DNA of 26,032 nucleotides from an uncultured Acidimicrobiales bacterium (GTDB lineage: Bacteria > Actinomycetota > Acidimicrobiia > Acidimicrobiales > UBA10347): the NCBI GenBank assembly GCA_937942965.1, contig CALDGN010000412.1:1-26032 (forward strand), given 5' to 3'. Positions within the stretch are counted from its first letter, which is position 1, and each line of letters begins with the position of its first letter. The position numbers were made by a program, and so were the translations under genes. Shown here piece by piece: positions 16,319-25,535 of this stretch. The notes under the pieces were generated by a model that had not been told where the DNA came from, did not search any database, and saw only the letters and a program-made list of their open reading frames with translations.

Positions 16319-16870
16319 CTAGCTCTCCGCGATCGTGACGCTTTCGATCACGAGGTCGGTGACAGGACGGTCGCCTGGACCGGTCGGCACGGCCTGCATC
16401 GCAGGGACGAGCTCAAGGCCGCCAACGACCTTGCCGAAGAGGCTGTAGCTCGGAGGCAGACGAGCACCATCGGGGCCACTGATCACGAAGAATTGGCTGC
16501 CGTTGGTGTTCGGACCGGCATTCGCCATGGCGAGTGAGCCGATTTCGTATTGGCCAGGCTGGGGCAGTTCGTCTTCGAAGCGGTAGCCGGGGCCACCCAT
16601 GCCGCTGCCCTGCGGGCAGCCGCCCTGGAGCACGAAGCCGTTGATGACGCGGTGGAAGATCAGGCCGTCGTAGTAGTGGTAGCGAGCCAGCGTCACGAAG
16701 TTGTTGACCGTCTTCGGGGCGATGTCTGGGTAGAGGGCGATCGTGAGATCACCCATCGACGTCTTCATCGTGGCGATGTAGGTCTTCTCGGGGTCGATGC
16801 ACATCGGAGGTGGTGCATCGAACTCACGCTGCTGGGGGCTGGAGCCGTCGGCGGCGGGGCATTCGGTCAT
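16319..16870 (-). CDS. Peptidyl-prolyl cis-trans isomerase, cyclophilin type
   Basis: 183 residues. The core (about 31-180) is a cyclophilin, which speeds cis-trans isomerisation of Xaa-Pro bonds. Visible landmarks are TIALYPDIAPKTVNNFV (43-59), IFHRVINGFVLQGG (71-84) with the catalytic Arg74 plus Phe79 and Gln82, GYRFEDE (95-101), and LAMANAGPNTNGSQFFV (113-129), then LPPSYSLFGKVV. The N-terminal 30 residues are a short polar extension with two cysteines, and there is no signal peptide, so it is cytoplasmic. The start ATG 16870 has AGGAGAGG upstream. Confidence 0.95.
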   Translation of the reverse strand: MTECPAADGSSPQQREFDAPPPMCIDPEKTYIATMKTSMGDLTIALYPDIAPKTVNNFVTLARYHYYDGLIFHRVINGFVLQGGCPQGSGMGGPGYRFEDELPQPGQYEIGSLAMANAGPNTNGSQFFVISGPDGARLPPSYSLFGKVVGGLELVPAMQAVPTGPGDRPVTDLVIESVTIAES

Positions 16871-17044
16871 GAGGGGTCCTCTCCTACGGGTGCTTCGTTA
16901 TCCCACGAAGCCTGCGTCGTCACACGCAACGCTCGGCTGGACCCTAGAGGGAGAACGTTCCCAGCACACCGTCACCCACCGATGGATGCGTGAGCTGCGA
17001 CGGGTCCTAGCCTTGAAGCGTTCGAAGATTCTGGGAGGACGAAC

Positions 17045-17899
17045 GTGGAGATCAGCAAGGTCGCCGTCATCGGTGGCGGAACGATGGGATCCGGCATCGC
17101 CGAGGTGTGTGCCAAGAACGGCATGGACACCATCGTGATGGAAGCCGACGCCGGAGCTGCCGAAGCCGCACAGGGCCGAATCCTTGGTTCGATGGACAAG
17201 GCCGTTGCTCGTGAGCGCCTGAGCGGCGACGACCGCGACGCTGCCGCAGGTCTGCTTTCCTACACGACCGACATCGAGGCCCTCTCCGATCGTGATCTGG
17301 TGATCGAAGCGATCATCGAGAACGAACAGATCAAGCTGGATCTCTTCCGCCGCCTCGACGAGGTCACGCCAGAACACGCGATCCTCGCGTCGAACACGTC
17401 GTCGATTCCGCTGATCAATCTGGCGACGGCAACGAACCGTCCTGGTCAGATTCTCGGCCTGCACTTCTTCAACCCGGCTACCGTGCAGAAGTTGTGCGAA
17501 ATCGTCGTGTCGATCGCCACCGACGATCAGGTGCTCGCGACCGCCAAGTCGTTCGCCGAAGACACGCTCGGCAAGTCGACGATCATCGCCCAGGATCGTG
17601 CGGGCTTCATCGTGAATCGTCTGCTGGTCCCGTACCTGCTCCAGGCCATCGCCCTGTTCGACACCGGCCAGGCCAGCCGCGAGGACATCGACAACGGCAT
17701 GATGTTCGGCTGCGCCCACCCGATGGGCCCGCTGACGTTGTGCGACCTCATCGGTCTCGACACGATCAAGTCGGTCGCCGATGTGCTCTACGAAGAGTTC
17801 AAAGAGCCCACCTACGCTCCGCCACCGCTGCTCAAGCGCATGGTCGCCGGTGGCCTCCTCGGTCGTAAGACCGGCGCCGGCTTCTACGACTACGGGTAG
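17045..17899 (+). CDS. 3-hydroxybutyryl-CoA (3-hydroxyacyl-CoA) dehydrogenase
   Basis: 284 residues, the usual length for the stand-alone enzymes that oxidise 3-hydroxyacyl-CoA, or reduce acetoacetyl-CoA, with NAD(P). The start GTG 17045 has GGGAGGA a few bases upstream. The N-terminal Rossmann motif is VAVIGGGTMGSG (6-17). SNTSSIPL (116-123), the catalytic His140 in GLHFFNP, the conserved Asn191 in FIVNRLL, and HPMGPLTLCDLIGLD in the helical C-terminal domain are all present. NADP preference (FadB2-like) cannot be judged. A TAGCCT hexamer at 17008-17013 is a possible -10. It stands alone, with no thiolase or hydratase gene next to it, and is followed by a hairpin. Confidence 0.95.
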   Translation: MEISKVAVIGGGTMGSGIAEVCAKNGMDTIVMEADAGAAEAAQGRILGSMDKAVARERLSGDDRDAAAGLLSYTTDIEALSDRDLVIEAIIENEQIKLDLFRRLDEVTPEHAILASNTSSIPLINLATATNRPGQILGLHFFNPATVQKLCEIVVSIATDDQVLATAKSFAEDTLGKSTIIAQDRAGFIVNRLLVPYLLQAIALFDTGQASREDIDNGMMFGCAHPMGPLTLCDLIGLDTIKSVADVLYEEFKEPTYAPPPLLKRMVAGGLLGRKTGAGFYDYG

Positions 17900-17960
17900 T
17901 CCGCGTTCGGTGAACCCTCTACGGTCCCCACCGGCCAGTGGGTTGGGGGCAAAAATGAAT

Positions 17961-17998
17961 CATGGTCGGCGGCCACCCCCCAGCAGCCACCGACCATG
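17961..17998 (+). terminator. Hairpin downstream of hydroxyacyl-CoA dehydrogenase gene
   Basis: A 9-bp perfect stem (CATGGTCGG / CCGACCATG) encloses a C-rich loop with further partial pairing, 61 bases after the dehydrogenase stop. A short A-run lies just upstream (aaaaatgaat), so it could also serve transcription from the other strand. Confidence 0.55.
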
Positions 17999-18095
17999 AG
18001 GATTGAGCCCCCGTCGAACTGAAACGACGATAGCCAGAATTTGGGAGATCCGCAGCCTTGCCAGTCATCGGACCCAAGCGGCGAGACGGCAACGC

Positions 18096-18118
18096 AGCAA
18101 AGGTGGACTACTAGCTGA
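18096..18118. repeat. 23-nt direct repeat, copy A
   Basis: AGCAAAGGTGGACTACTAGC followed by TGA. It matches copy B at 18178-18200 at 22 of 23 positions (T versus C at position 9), with an 82-base offset. Confidence 0.85.
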
Positions 18119-18177
18119 GCTGCACTTGCCAGGACCCGAGAGCGCGGAGGGTTGGAACCAGCGTTTGCGAGCCTGCG

Positions 18178-18200
18178 AGCAAAGGCGGACTACTAGCTGA
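18178..18200. repeat. 23-nt direct repeat, copy B
   Basis: Same sequence as copy A with one change. On the minus strand this copy contains the last codons and the double TAG TAG stop of the zinc-ribbon gene, so copy A may be a remnant of a duplicated 3' end. Confidence 0.85.
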
Positions 18201-18384
18201 CCAGGCGGTCGGCTTCGGTGGTCGCTGGGGTCAACCTGATGCGACGCGGCGTGGCCTCTTGGACCTTGCCCGAGTCGCCACACGACCAACACTCATCGGT
18301 AATGAAGCCGCGCCAGGTGACATCGCAGTCAGCACAAACCATGGTCGTTTGGCGTGGCTTCGCCTCAGCGGTCTCCGATGGCAT
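18193..18384 (-). CDS. Small zinc-ribbon protein
   Basis: 63 residues from ATG 18384; GTG 18417 would add 11. The central segment MVCADCDVTWRGFITDECWS and the following CGDSGK contain two CxxC knuckles (C17/C20 and C32/C35), a compact zinc ribbon. A basic tail (TPRRIRL) follows. Such small ribbons often bind nucleic acid or partner proteins; no specific family is recognised. It lies 60 bp after the purB stop on the same strand, so it may be read through from the purA-purB transcript. It ends with two consecutive TAG codons inside a direct repeat. Confidence 0.7.
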   Translation of the reverse strand: MPSETAEAKPRQTTMVCADCDVTWRGFITDECWSCGDSGKVQEATPRRIRLTPATTEADRLVS

Positions 18385-18444
18385 GCGGGCCACAGTAGAG
18401 ATGCACCCCAGGGCCACCGCGGATACCTGTTGATTTGTTGATAA

Positions 18445-19881
18445 CTAAAAAATGTCGGCGGGATTGTAGGCCGCAGCCTGTGGATAACTCGTGGCAATCG
18501 CGTCAACACGTGCCACGACCGCTGCGGTCTGCTGTTGGGCCAATCCGGCCAATGCGAGCGGTTCGGCCATCAGCGAAGCCACCGCATCGACGTCGAGCGG
18601 GAACCGCTCGTCGCTGCCGAGACGCTCCGCGAGCCCGGTGCGAGCACCGTCGCTCTCGCGAATCTCGAGCGCCGACGCAACGGCGTGCTCTTTGATGAGC
18701 TCGTGTGCCTGTTCGCGACCGGCACCGGCCTTGACCGCTGCCATCAACATTCGAGTCGTCGCAACGAATGGCAAATATTGCGCCAACTCTCGATCGGCAA
18801 CCGCAGGAAACGCTCCAAAGCCGTCGAGCACGGTCAGGAATGTTTCGAACAAACCGTCGAGCGCCAAGAACGCGTCGGGCAGTGCAACCCGACGAACGAC
18901 CGAGCAACTGACGTCGCCCTCGTTCCACTGATTGCCGACGAGACCGCCGACCATGGCCAGATGGCCACGCAGAATCGCAACGAAGCCGTTGACCCGTTCA
19001 CAAGATCGGGCGTTCATCTTGTGTGGCATTGCGGACGAGCCAACCTGGCCGTCGGCGAAGCCTTCGGTCACCAGGTTCTCGCCGGCCATCAAGCGAATCG
19101 TCGTGGCCAGCGAACTCGGTGCAGCTGCGAGCTGCACGAGTGCGCTCACGACGTCGAAGTCGAGCGAGCGGGGATAGACCTGGCCGACACTGTCGAGCGT
19201 GCGGGTGAAGCCGAGATGATCAGCGATGCGAAGTTCGAGCTGGGCAACCCGCTCACCGTCACCCTCGAACAGGTCGAGAAGGTCCTGCTGGGTGCCGACC
19301 GGGCCCTTCATGCCGCGCAAGGGATACATCGCCATGAGCGACTCGAGCCGTTCGAACGCCACGAGCATCTCTTGGGTGGCGTTCGCGAATCGCTTGCCGA
19401 GCGTCGTGACCTGCGCGGGCACGTTGTGCGAGCGGCCAACGACCGCCCGGTCTGCGAACTCGGTGGATCGCGTTGCAAGCTGGGCGAGCACAGCCACGGC
19501 ACGGTCACGGACCAAGTGCAGTGACCGCAGGATCTGGAGCTGTTCGACGTTCTCGGTCAAGTCCCGAGACGTCATGCCCTTATGGATGTGCTCGTGACCT
19601 GCGAGTGCGCAGAACTCTTCGATGCGGGCCTTGACGTCGTGGCGCACAACTCGGTCACGAGCGTCGATCGACTCGATGTCGACCTGGTGAATGACCGCTT
19701 CGTAGGCCTCGATGGCTTCGGTGGGAATGTCGATGCCGAGCTCTTGCTGGGCGCGCATCATGGCGATCCACAGCTCGCGCTCAAGGACGACCTTGCCGGG
19801 ACGCGACCAGATCTCGACCATCTCGGTGCTCGCGTAGCGAGCAGCCAAGACGTTCTCGAGTTCTGGTTTCGCGGCCGTCAT
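18445..19881 (-). CDS. purB: Adenylosuccinate lyase
   Basis: 478 residues. It catalyses fumarate release from SAICAR and from adenylosuccinate in purine synthesis. Superfamily landmarks are present: HDVKARIEEF (81-90), KGMTSRDLTEN (101-111), GRSHNVPAQ with His152 as the likely general acid, and the signature loop GSSAMPHKMN at 281-290 carrying the catalytic serine. The N-terminus (RYASTEMVEIWS) is typical of the bacterial enzyme. Its ATG overlaps the purA stop in an ATGA arrangement (19878-19881), so the two consecutive AMP-branch enzymes are translationally coupled. Confidence 0.97.
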   Translation of the reverse strand: MTAAKPELENVLAARYASTEMVEIWSRPGKVVLERELWIAMMRAQQELGIDIPTEAIEAYEAVIHQVDIESIDARDRVVRHDVKARIEEFCALAGHEHIHKGMTSRDLTENVEQLQILRSLHLVRDRAVAVLAQLATRSTEFADRAVVGRSHNVPAQVTTLGKRFANATQEMLVAFERLESLMAMYPLRGMKGPVGTQQDLLDLFEGDGERVAQLELRIADHLGFTRTLDSVGQVYPRSLDFDVVSALVQLAAAPSSLATTIRLMAGENLVTEGFADGQVGSSAMPHKMNARSCERVNGFVAILRGHLAMVGGLVGNQWNEGDVSCSVVRRVALPDAFLALDGLFETFLTVLDGFGAFPAVADRELAQYLPFVATTRMLMAAVKAGAGREQAHELIKEHAVASALEIRESDGARTGLAERLGSDERFPLDVDAVASLMAEPLALAGLAQQQTAAVVARVDAIATSYPQAAAYNPADIF

Positions 19882-21164
19882 GGCGTCGTGTTGAAGTGCA
19901 CCACTTGCTTACGACCAGGTCCGACACCGATGATCGTGACCGGCACGCCGACCAGTTCTTCGATGGCCTCGACGTAGGCAATGGCCTCGGCGGGGAACTC
20001 GGAGCGGTCGGTGCAATTGCTCAGATCGGTGTTCCAGCCAGGCATCTCGCGATAGATGGCCTTGGCGTTGTGGAAGTCGGTCTGGTGATACGGCATCGCT
20101 TCGATCCGTTCACCGTCGATCTCGTAGGCCTCGCAGATCTTGACCGTGTCGAGTGCGTCGAGGATGTCGAGCTTCGTCAACGAGATCTCGGACAACGAGT
20201 TCACCCGGACGGCGTGACGCAGCATGACGGCGTCGATCCAACCCGTGCGGCGACGACGGCCGGTGTTCGTACCGAACTCGCGTCCGACATCAACGAGGTG
20301 GTCGCCGATCTCGTCAAAGAGCTCAGCGGGGAACGGGCCAGCACCGACACGTGTCGTGTACGCCTTGGCGATGCCGACGACGCGGTCGATGTGTCGTGGG
20401 CCGATACCGGCGCCCGTGCAGGCGCCGCCGGCAGTCGGGTTGCTCGACGTGACGAACGGGTAGGTGCCGTGGTCAAGGTCGAGGAAGGTCGCCTGTGCGC
20501 CTTCCATCAGGACGTTCTCACCGGCTTCGAGCGCGTTGTGCACGACGTCGATTGCATCGCCAATGTAGGGCTCAAGCCGAGGCGCGTACTCGCCGATGTA
20601 GGTGCTCACCAGATCGTCGATCTCGTACCCAAGCTTGTTGTAGACCTTGGCGAGCAGAGGGTTCGTCTGGTGCAGCACGACCTCGAGCTTGGCCCGAAAG
20701 ATCGACTCGTCGAATAGATCCTGCATACGCAGGCCCACGCGAGATGCCTTGTCGGCATAGGCCGGGCCGATGCCACGCTTAGTGGTGCCGAGCTTGTTCT
20801 TGCCCAGATGGCGCTCGAACACGGCGTCGAGCATCTGATGGTAAGGCAGGATCAGGTGGGCATTGCCTGAAACGCGGAGACGAGAGCAGTCAATGCCTCG
20901 ACTCTCGAGCATGTCGATCTCATTCAGCAGTACAAGTGGATCGACGACCACGCCGTTACCAATGACCGGCGTGATGTGCGGATAAAGCACACCACTCGGC
21001 ATCAGCTGCAGCTTGAACGACTCGCCATTGACGACGAGTGTGTGGCCCGCATTGTGACCGCCCTGATATCGGACGACACATTGCATTTCTTCGGCAAGAA
21101 GGTCAGTGACCTTTCCCTTGCCTTCGTCTCCCCACTGGGTACCGACGACGACGGTCGCTGGCAC
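19878..21164 (-). CDS. purA: Adenylosuccinate synthetase
   Basis: 428 residues, standard length. It joins IMP and aspartate using GTP, the first committed step to AMP. The P-loop-like segment GTQWGDEGKGK (8-18) contains catalytic Asp13, and His41 sits in GGHNAGHT. LGTTKRGIGPAY, EGAQATFLDLDHGTYPFVTSSN, TTRVGAGPFP and TGRRRRTGW are all conserved family segments. ATG 21164 is preceded by AAGAGAG at Shine-Dalgarno distance. TAGCAT at 21207-21202 on the minus strand could be its -10. It heads the purA-purB-zinc-ribbon run and is downstream of the terminator of the large surface protein gene. Confidence 0.97.
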   Translation of the reverse strand: MPATVVVGTQWGDEGKGKVTDLLAEEMQCVVRYQGGHNAGHTLVVNGESFKLQLMPSGVLYPHITPVIGNGVVVDPLVLLNEIDMLESRGIDCSRLRVSGNAHLILPYHQMLDAVFERHLGKNKLGTTKRGIGPAYADKASRVGLRMQDLFDESIFRAKLEVVLHQTNPLLAKVYNKLGYEIDDLVSTYIGEYAPRLEPYIGDAIDVVHNALEAGENVLMEGAQATFLDLDHGTYPFVTSSNPTAGGACTGAGIGPRHIDRVVGIAKAYTTRVGAGPFPAELFDEIGDHLVDVGREFGTNTGRRRRTGWIDAVMLRHAVRVNSLSEISLTKLDILDALDTVKICEAYEIDGERIEAMPYHQTDFHNAKAIYREMPGWNTDLSNCTDRSEFPAEAIAYVEAIEELVGVPVTIIGVGPGRKQVVHFNTTP

Positions 21165-21258
21165 GGCACGACTCTCTTTCAGTTGCTGCCGTTACCCGGC
21201 AATGCTATCGGCTGAGCGAGCGGTCCTTCGCTGAATTTGCAGAGGCCCAAAACGGGTC

Positions 21259-21284
21259 GAACCCGGGGCCGAAGCCCCGGGTTC
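21259..21284 (-). terminator. Intrinsic terminator with UUCG tetraloop
   Basis: A perfect 11-bp stem (GAACCCGGGGC / GCCCCGGGTTC) whose loop on the minus strand is TTCG closed by C-G, the unusually stable C(UUCG)G tetraloop. It lies 45 bases after the stop of the large surface protein gene, with a short T-run further on (CCCGTTTTGG). Confidence 0.85.
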
Positions 21285-21328
21285 GTTCCGAAAGTGTGTG
21301 CGATCAGAAGATCGCGGGCCTTACTGGA

Positions 21329-24300
21329 TCAGGCGTCCTCGTTGCGGCGGCGAGCGCCGATCATGAGGGCACCACCAGCGCCCATGAGGGCGATGGCCAG
21401 CGTGGCCAGCAGGTTGGCGCTGCTACCGGTGAAGGCGAGCGGCTCTGCCGTGACAGGAGGTGCAGCAGGCTCTGGGGTCATTGCCGGAGCGTTGCTGAAC
21501 GGACCTGGGTCTGGGAACTGGATGCACTGGCTAGCAGCCAGCACAACGCCGTTGTTGGCGACACAGCGACCGGTTGGGTCAACTGGGTTCTCGCCGCCAC
21601 CTGGGTTGATGGTGAGTGGCGTTGGGTCGTTTTCACCAGGCTCGTTTGCGTTGCCGTCGCCATCAGCGTCGACCACGACACCGTCATCGGAGATGTCGGT
21701 GACAGTCGAGCCGTCAGGTGCGGTACCGGTCACGGTTGCGGTGTTGTTGTAGGTGGCTTCGTCAACCAGTGGCCAACCCTGGACCACGACGGTCCACACG
21801 GCCGTGCAGCTTTCGCCGGCGCCGAGGATGTGGCCAGGTGCACCAGCAACCGCTGCGGAACAACCGCTGGCTGCAGGCGTAGGACCAGAGACAACGGTCG
21901 CACCGGCGAAGGTGGCGGCGAAGTCATCAGCGAGCGTGATGCCGCTGAGGCTGGTCTCACCGAGGTTGGTGATGATGAAGCTGTAGGTCACCGACATGTC
22001 AGCACCGTCGAAGACGGGCTCACCAACGAGGTCCTTGGCCAGACCAATGGCCGGAGCCGGGGCTGGGATCGAGACCGGGGTCGGATCGTTTTCACCGTCT
22101 TCGTTGGCATTGCCATCGCCATCGGTGTCGGGGTTGATGCCATCGTCGCTGATGTCGAGCACCTGCGTGCCCTGCGGCGAGGTACCGGTCACCGTTGCGG
22201 TGTTGTTGTAGACCGTGCCAGGCACGAGACCACTCACCACGACGTCCCAGATCGCAACGCAGCTTGCGCCGGCAGCGAGGGTGTGACCAGGAGCAGCTGC
22301 AACTTCAGCGGAACAGGTTCCACCGTTCGGCGTTGGACCGCTCACGACGCTGGCACCAGCGAAGGTGGCGTCGAAGTTGTCCGTCAGAACGACGTTGCTG
22401 AGCGTGACATCACCGAGGTTCTCGATGACGAAGCTGTAGGTGACCGTGGTGTTGCCACCAACGGTGCTCGGGGTACCGACGACCGTCTTGGCCAAGCCGA
22501 TTGCTGGGTTGTCGGCAACGAGGACACCGGCGTCGATGTCAACGTTGTTCTCGCCCGCACCAAGCGTGATCACTGCCGTACGGCCAGTGGCTGGGTCTGG
22601 GTCGGAGTCGTTGGTGCCGTCGCCAGCATTCTGCGTCGTGAAGGTGAGGTCACCTGGCAGGTTGAACTGCACGGTGTAGTCGCCTGGAGGCAGGTTGTCG
22701 ATGACGTAAGCGCCAGAAGCGTCGGTGACCGTGTCGCCAACGGGCAAGCCGTTGGAGTCGAACACGACGACCTGCACACCCTGGACGCCGGGCTCGCCAG
22801 CATCTTGGATGCCGTTGCCGTTGGTGTCCTGGAAGACGACGTTCGAGATCGAGCCTGGGTCGTTGCTCACAGGAGCCTCGACACCGGCGTCAACCGTGTC
22901 GTTGTCCTCGCCAGCGGCGAGGGTGATCGTTCCGGTCACACCCGTTGCTGGGTTGACATCGCTGTCGAGTGCATCGTCGCCACCAGCGTCTTGCGTGGTG
23001 AAGCTCAGTGCGCCCGGCAGGTCGAATTCGACGGTGTAGTCACCGGCTGGCAGGTTGCCGACCGAGTAGGCACCGCTGGCATCGGTCACGTCGGTACCGA
23101 CGATCGTGCCAGCAGCGTCACGGACGGTGACCACAACGTTGGCGACACCAGGTTCGCCAGCGTCTTGGACGCCATCGCCGTCTTCGTCGAGGAAGACCAG
23201 GTTCGAGATCGAACCGAGTTCAGGATCGACGACCGGCAGGATGCCTGCGTCAACGTCGACGTTGTCCTCGCCTGCGGCGAGCACGATTTCGGCGGTGATA
23301 CCCGTTGCTGGGTTCGGATCGCTATCGAGTGCGTCGTCGCCACCAGCATCTTGTGCCGTGAACTCACGGCCACCTGGGACCGTGAATTCGACGGTGTAGG
23401 TGTCAGCTGGCAGGTCTTCGACGATGTACTCGCCGTTGGCGTCGGTGGTGGCGGTGGCCACAACTGCGCCGAGCGAGTTGCGGACCGTCACGGTCACACC
23501 GGCAACGCCGGGCTCGCCAGCGTCTTGGATGCCGTCACCGTTGGTGTCTTCGAAGACGAGGTTCGAAATCGAACCAAGCTCGACGACTGGGATCGGGAGC
23601 ACACCGGCGTCAACGTCGATGTTGTTCTCGCCCGCTGCCAGTGGGATCACTGCGGTGCGGCCGGTTGCGTCGGGATCGCTGTCAACGGTGTCGTCAGCGC
23701 CAGCGTCCTGCGTGGTGAACTCGCGTCCGCCTGGCAGGTTGAACTGGACCGTGTAGTCACCGGCTGGCAGGTTGCCGACCAGGTACTCGCCGTTGGCGTC
23801 GGTCGTGTCGGTGCCAACGAGGCTTGCGCCGTCGAAGACCTGGACGAGGATGCCAGCAATGCCGGGCTCGCCAGCATCTTGGATGCCGTTCTCGTTGGTG
23901 TCTTCGAACACGAAGTTGGCAATCGAGCCAAGCTCCGGTGCGAACACGATGCCGGCGTCGATCGTCAGGTTCGAGTCATCCTCAGCGAGGGTGACTGGAG
24001 CCGTCTGACCAGCAGCGTTTGCATCGCTGTCTGCAGCGTCGTCGCCGCCAGCATCCTGCGAAGTGAAGGTGCCGGTGGTGGTGTTGATGAAGCTCACGGT
24101 GTAGGTGCCCGGAGGAAGATCCGTGACCAGGTACTCACCGTTGGCGTCGGTCGTGTCGGTGCCGATGACGGCGCCAGCTCCGTCGAGGACCTGGACAACG
24201 ATGTTCTCGATGCCGGGCTCGCCCGCATCCTGAATGCCGTTGTTGTTCTGGTCTTCGAAGACGAAGTTGCCGAGTTCAGCAGTGCCTGGCTCGGTGACGA

Positions 24301-25221
24301 GACCAGCGTCGATCGTGAGATCGGTTTCGCCAGCAGCAACCGTGTAGACGGGGCTGAAGGCGAACTGGCCGCCGGTGGTGATGATGTCGGAGTCGGTGGC
24401 GTCGTCGCCAACGTCTTGGGTGGTGAAGCCGATGAAGCCGGTTGGGACGATGACGTTGGTCCGGTAGCTACCGGGGGTCACGTCGAGGGTCCACTGACCG
24501 TTGGCGTCGGTGGTGACGACGGTCGGCGATGAGCCCATCGGGATGTTGCCAGCAGCGTCGGTTTCCCAGACGTTGATGGTCACACCTTCGATGCCGGGCT
24601 CGCCCGCATCCTGGATGCCGTCACGGTTCAGGTCGTGCCAGACGAAGTTGCCGATGGTGGCGATGTCTGGTGGCGGCGGGTTGATACCCGCATCGACCGT
24701 GGTGATGTCCTCGGCCTGGCCGAGCGCAATGTTGTCGGTGATGCCCGTAGCTGGATCTGGATCCGAGTCAACGGTGTCATCGGCCCCAACGTTGGCGTCA
24801 ACAAAGCCACGACCCGTTGGGTCGAGGAACTGGACGACGTAGTCGCCAGCAGCCAGGTTCGGGAAGATGTACTCGCCGTTCGCATCGGTCGTGGTGGTTG
24901 CGAGCTGGGTGACCGGGTTACCGGCACCGTCGCTGGACCACAGGTTGACCGTTACGCCCTGGATACCGGGCTCGCCCGCATCCTGGATGGCGTTGTCGTT
25001 GTCATCGATCCAGACGAAGTTCGAGATCGAGCCGAGTGCGATGAAGGGCTCGACACCAGCGTCGACGTCAACATTGTCTTCGCCCTGAGCGAGCGCAATG
25101 TTGTCGGTGATACCGGTAGCTGGATCTGGATCCGAGTCGAGGGTGTCATCGCCAACGTTCTGGCCAACGAGTTCACGGGCCGTCACGAACTGAACGACAT
25201 AGTCGCCAGCAGGCAGGTTCG
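21329..25221 (-). CDS. Giant SdrD-B-repeat surface adhesin with LAFTG sorting signal, N-terminus lost at assembly join
   Basis: About 1,297 residues remain of a wall-anchored protein. From the N-terminal side there is one partial and seven complete B-type repeats of roughly 115-125 residues, starting near 25042, 24667, 24283, 23935, 23581, 23221 and 22861. Each opens with xLGSISNxVFxDxNxxGIQ and then DAGEPGI, and contains DANGEY, a LPAGDYTV strand and VDAG at the end. These are SdrD B-like, calcium-stabilised Ig modules. Two DUF11-like domains (IGLAK ... YNNTATVTGT) start near 22504 and 22054, each ending in an Asp-rich DxDGDGNANExGENDPTP stretch. Then come PDPGPFSNAP, LAFTG (21425-21439), a hydrophobic helix and GARRRNEDA. 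The signal peptide and any head domain are missing because the frame continues into an unrelated lpxB fragment. Confidence 0.9.
22864..25221. repeat. Array of seven-plus SdrD-B coding repeats
   Basis: Seven full units and one partial unit of about 350-385 bp, in tandem within the surface adhesin gene. Short stretches are nearly identical at the DNA level, for example the segment encoding IQDAGEPGI at the start of each unit. The partial unit is the one broken by the chimeric join. Boundaries are approximate. Confidence 0.85.
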
Positions 25222-25235
25222 TGCGATGTTGCATG
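25205..25235. other. Probable chimeric assembly join
   Basis: Similarity to the other B-repeats continues through caggttcg (compare 24853-24861), then stops at about 25221. Beyond it the sequence has lower GC, encodes Gram-negative-type proteins in the same frame, and never returns to the actinobacterial style. The open frame across the join would make an LpxB-adhesin fusion with no signal peptide. Confidence 0.85.
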
Positions 25236-25486
25236 GCTTGTCTAAGTGCGGCCAGACGGCGCATAAATCGTGGATAGTTGATCAGCACATCAACGATGCC
25301 AATAACGGCCAGTTCGCGACAGTCAATACACAGCTCCATGCCGGCATCCTGTAGCTTGTCGGCACCCATACCAAAGCTGTCAAATTCAATGCCGCGCCGC
25401 TTTAGTTCATTCAAGGCGTGTGCGGCATGCATGTCACCCGAAGCTTCACCAGCAGAAATCATCAGTGTTGGACGCAGCGAAGTCAT
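25222..25486 (-). CDS. lpxB: Lipid-A-disaccharide synthase, N-terminal fragment
   Basis: The first ~88 residues of LpxB, the GT19 glycosyltransferase that makes the lipid A disaccharide from UDP-diacylglucosamine and lipid X in Gram-negative bacteria. ATG 25486 starts the frame. Family landmarks are the N-terminal strand and glycine-rich turn MISAGEASGDMHAAHAL (9-25), FGMGADKLQDAGMEL (38-52) and ELAVIGIVDVL (58-68), followed by a basic amphipathic helix. The remaining ~290 residues of a normal LpxB are absent because the frame passes into the adhesin repeats. Actinobacteria lack lipid A, so this piece is foreign to the rest of the window. It is 49 bp downstream of a sugar aminotransferase gene. 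Confidence 0.85.
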
Positions 25487-25535
25487 TGTGCAGGTTGGAC
25501 TTGTTCCGGGGCGCGGGTGAACGACATGAATTCAG

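Larger units (their letters stand above)
17900..18192. other. Intergenic region with hairpin and direct repeats
   Basis: About 290 bases between the convergent hydroxyacyl-CoA dehydrogenase and zinc-ribbon genes. It holds a hairpin at 17961-17998 and one copy of a 23-nt direct repeat whose partner overlaps the end of the zinc-ribbon gene. Short frames in it have no recognisable content and I see no RNA gene. Confidence 0.6.

Noticed and set aside
18120..18190. A possible tRNA suggested by a GGTTCCAACCC-like stretch on the minus strand
   Set aside because: I could not fold an acceptor stem, anticodon arm and D arm around it.
21296..24532. A 1,078-residue open frame on the plus strand
   Set aside because: It is antisense to the adhesin repeats. 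Its composition follows the reverse frame of GC-rich repeat DNA, and the minus strand has clear domains and a sorting signal.
22864..25221. CRISPR-like regular repeats
   Set aside because: The period is ~350-385 bp, the units are in-frame protein domains, and there are no short repeats with unique spacers.
25222..25486. A new LpxB-adhesin fusion system
   Set aside because: The signal peptide is missing, the organism type is incompatible with lipid A synthesis, and composition changes exactly at the join.
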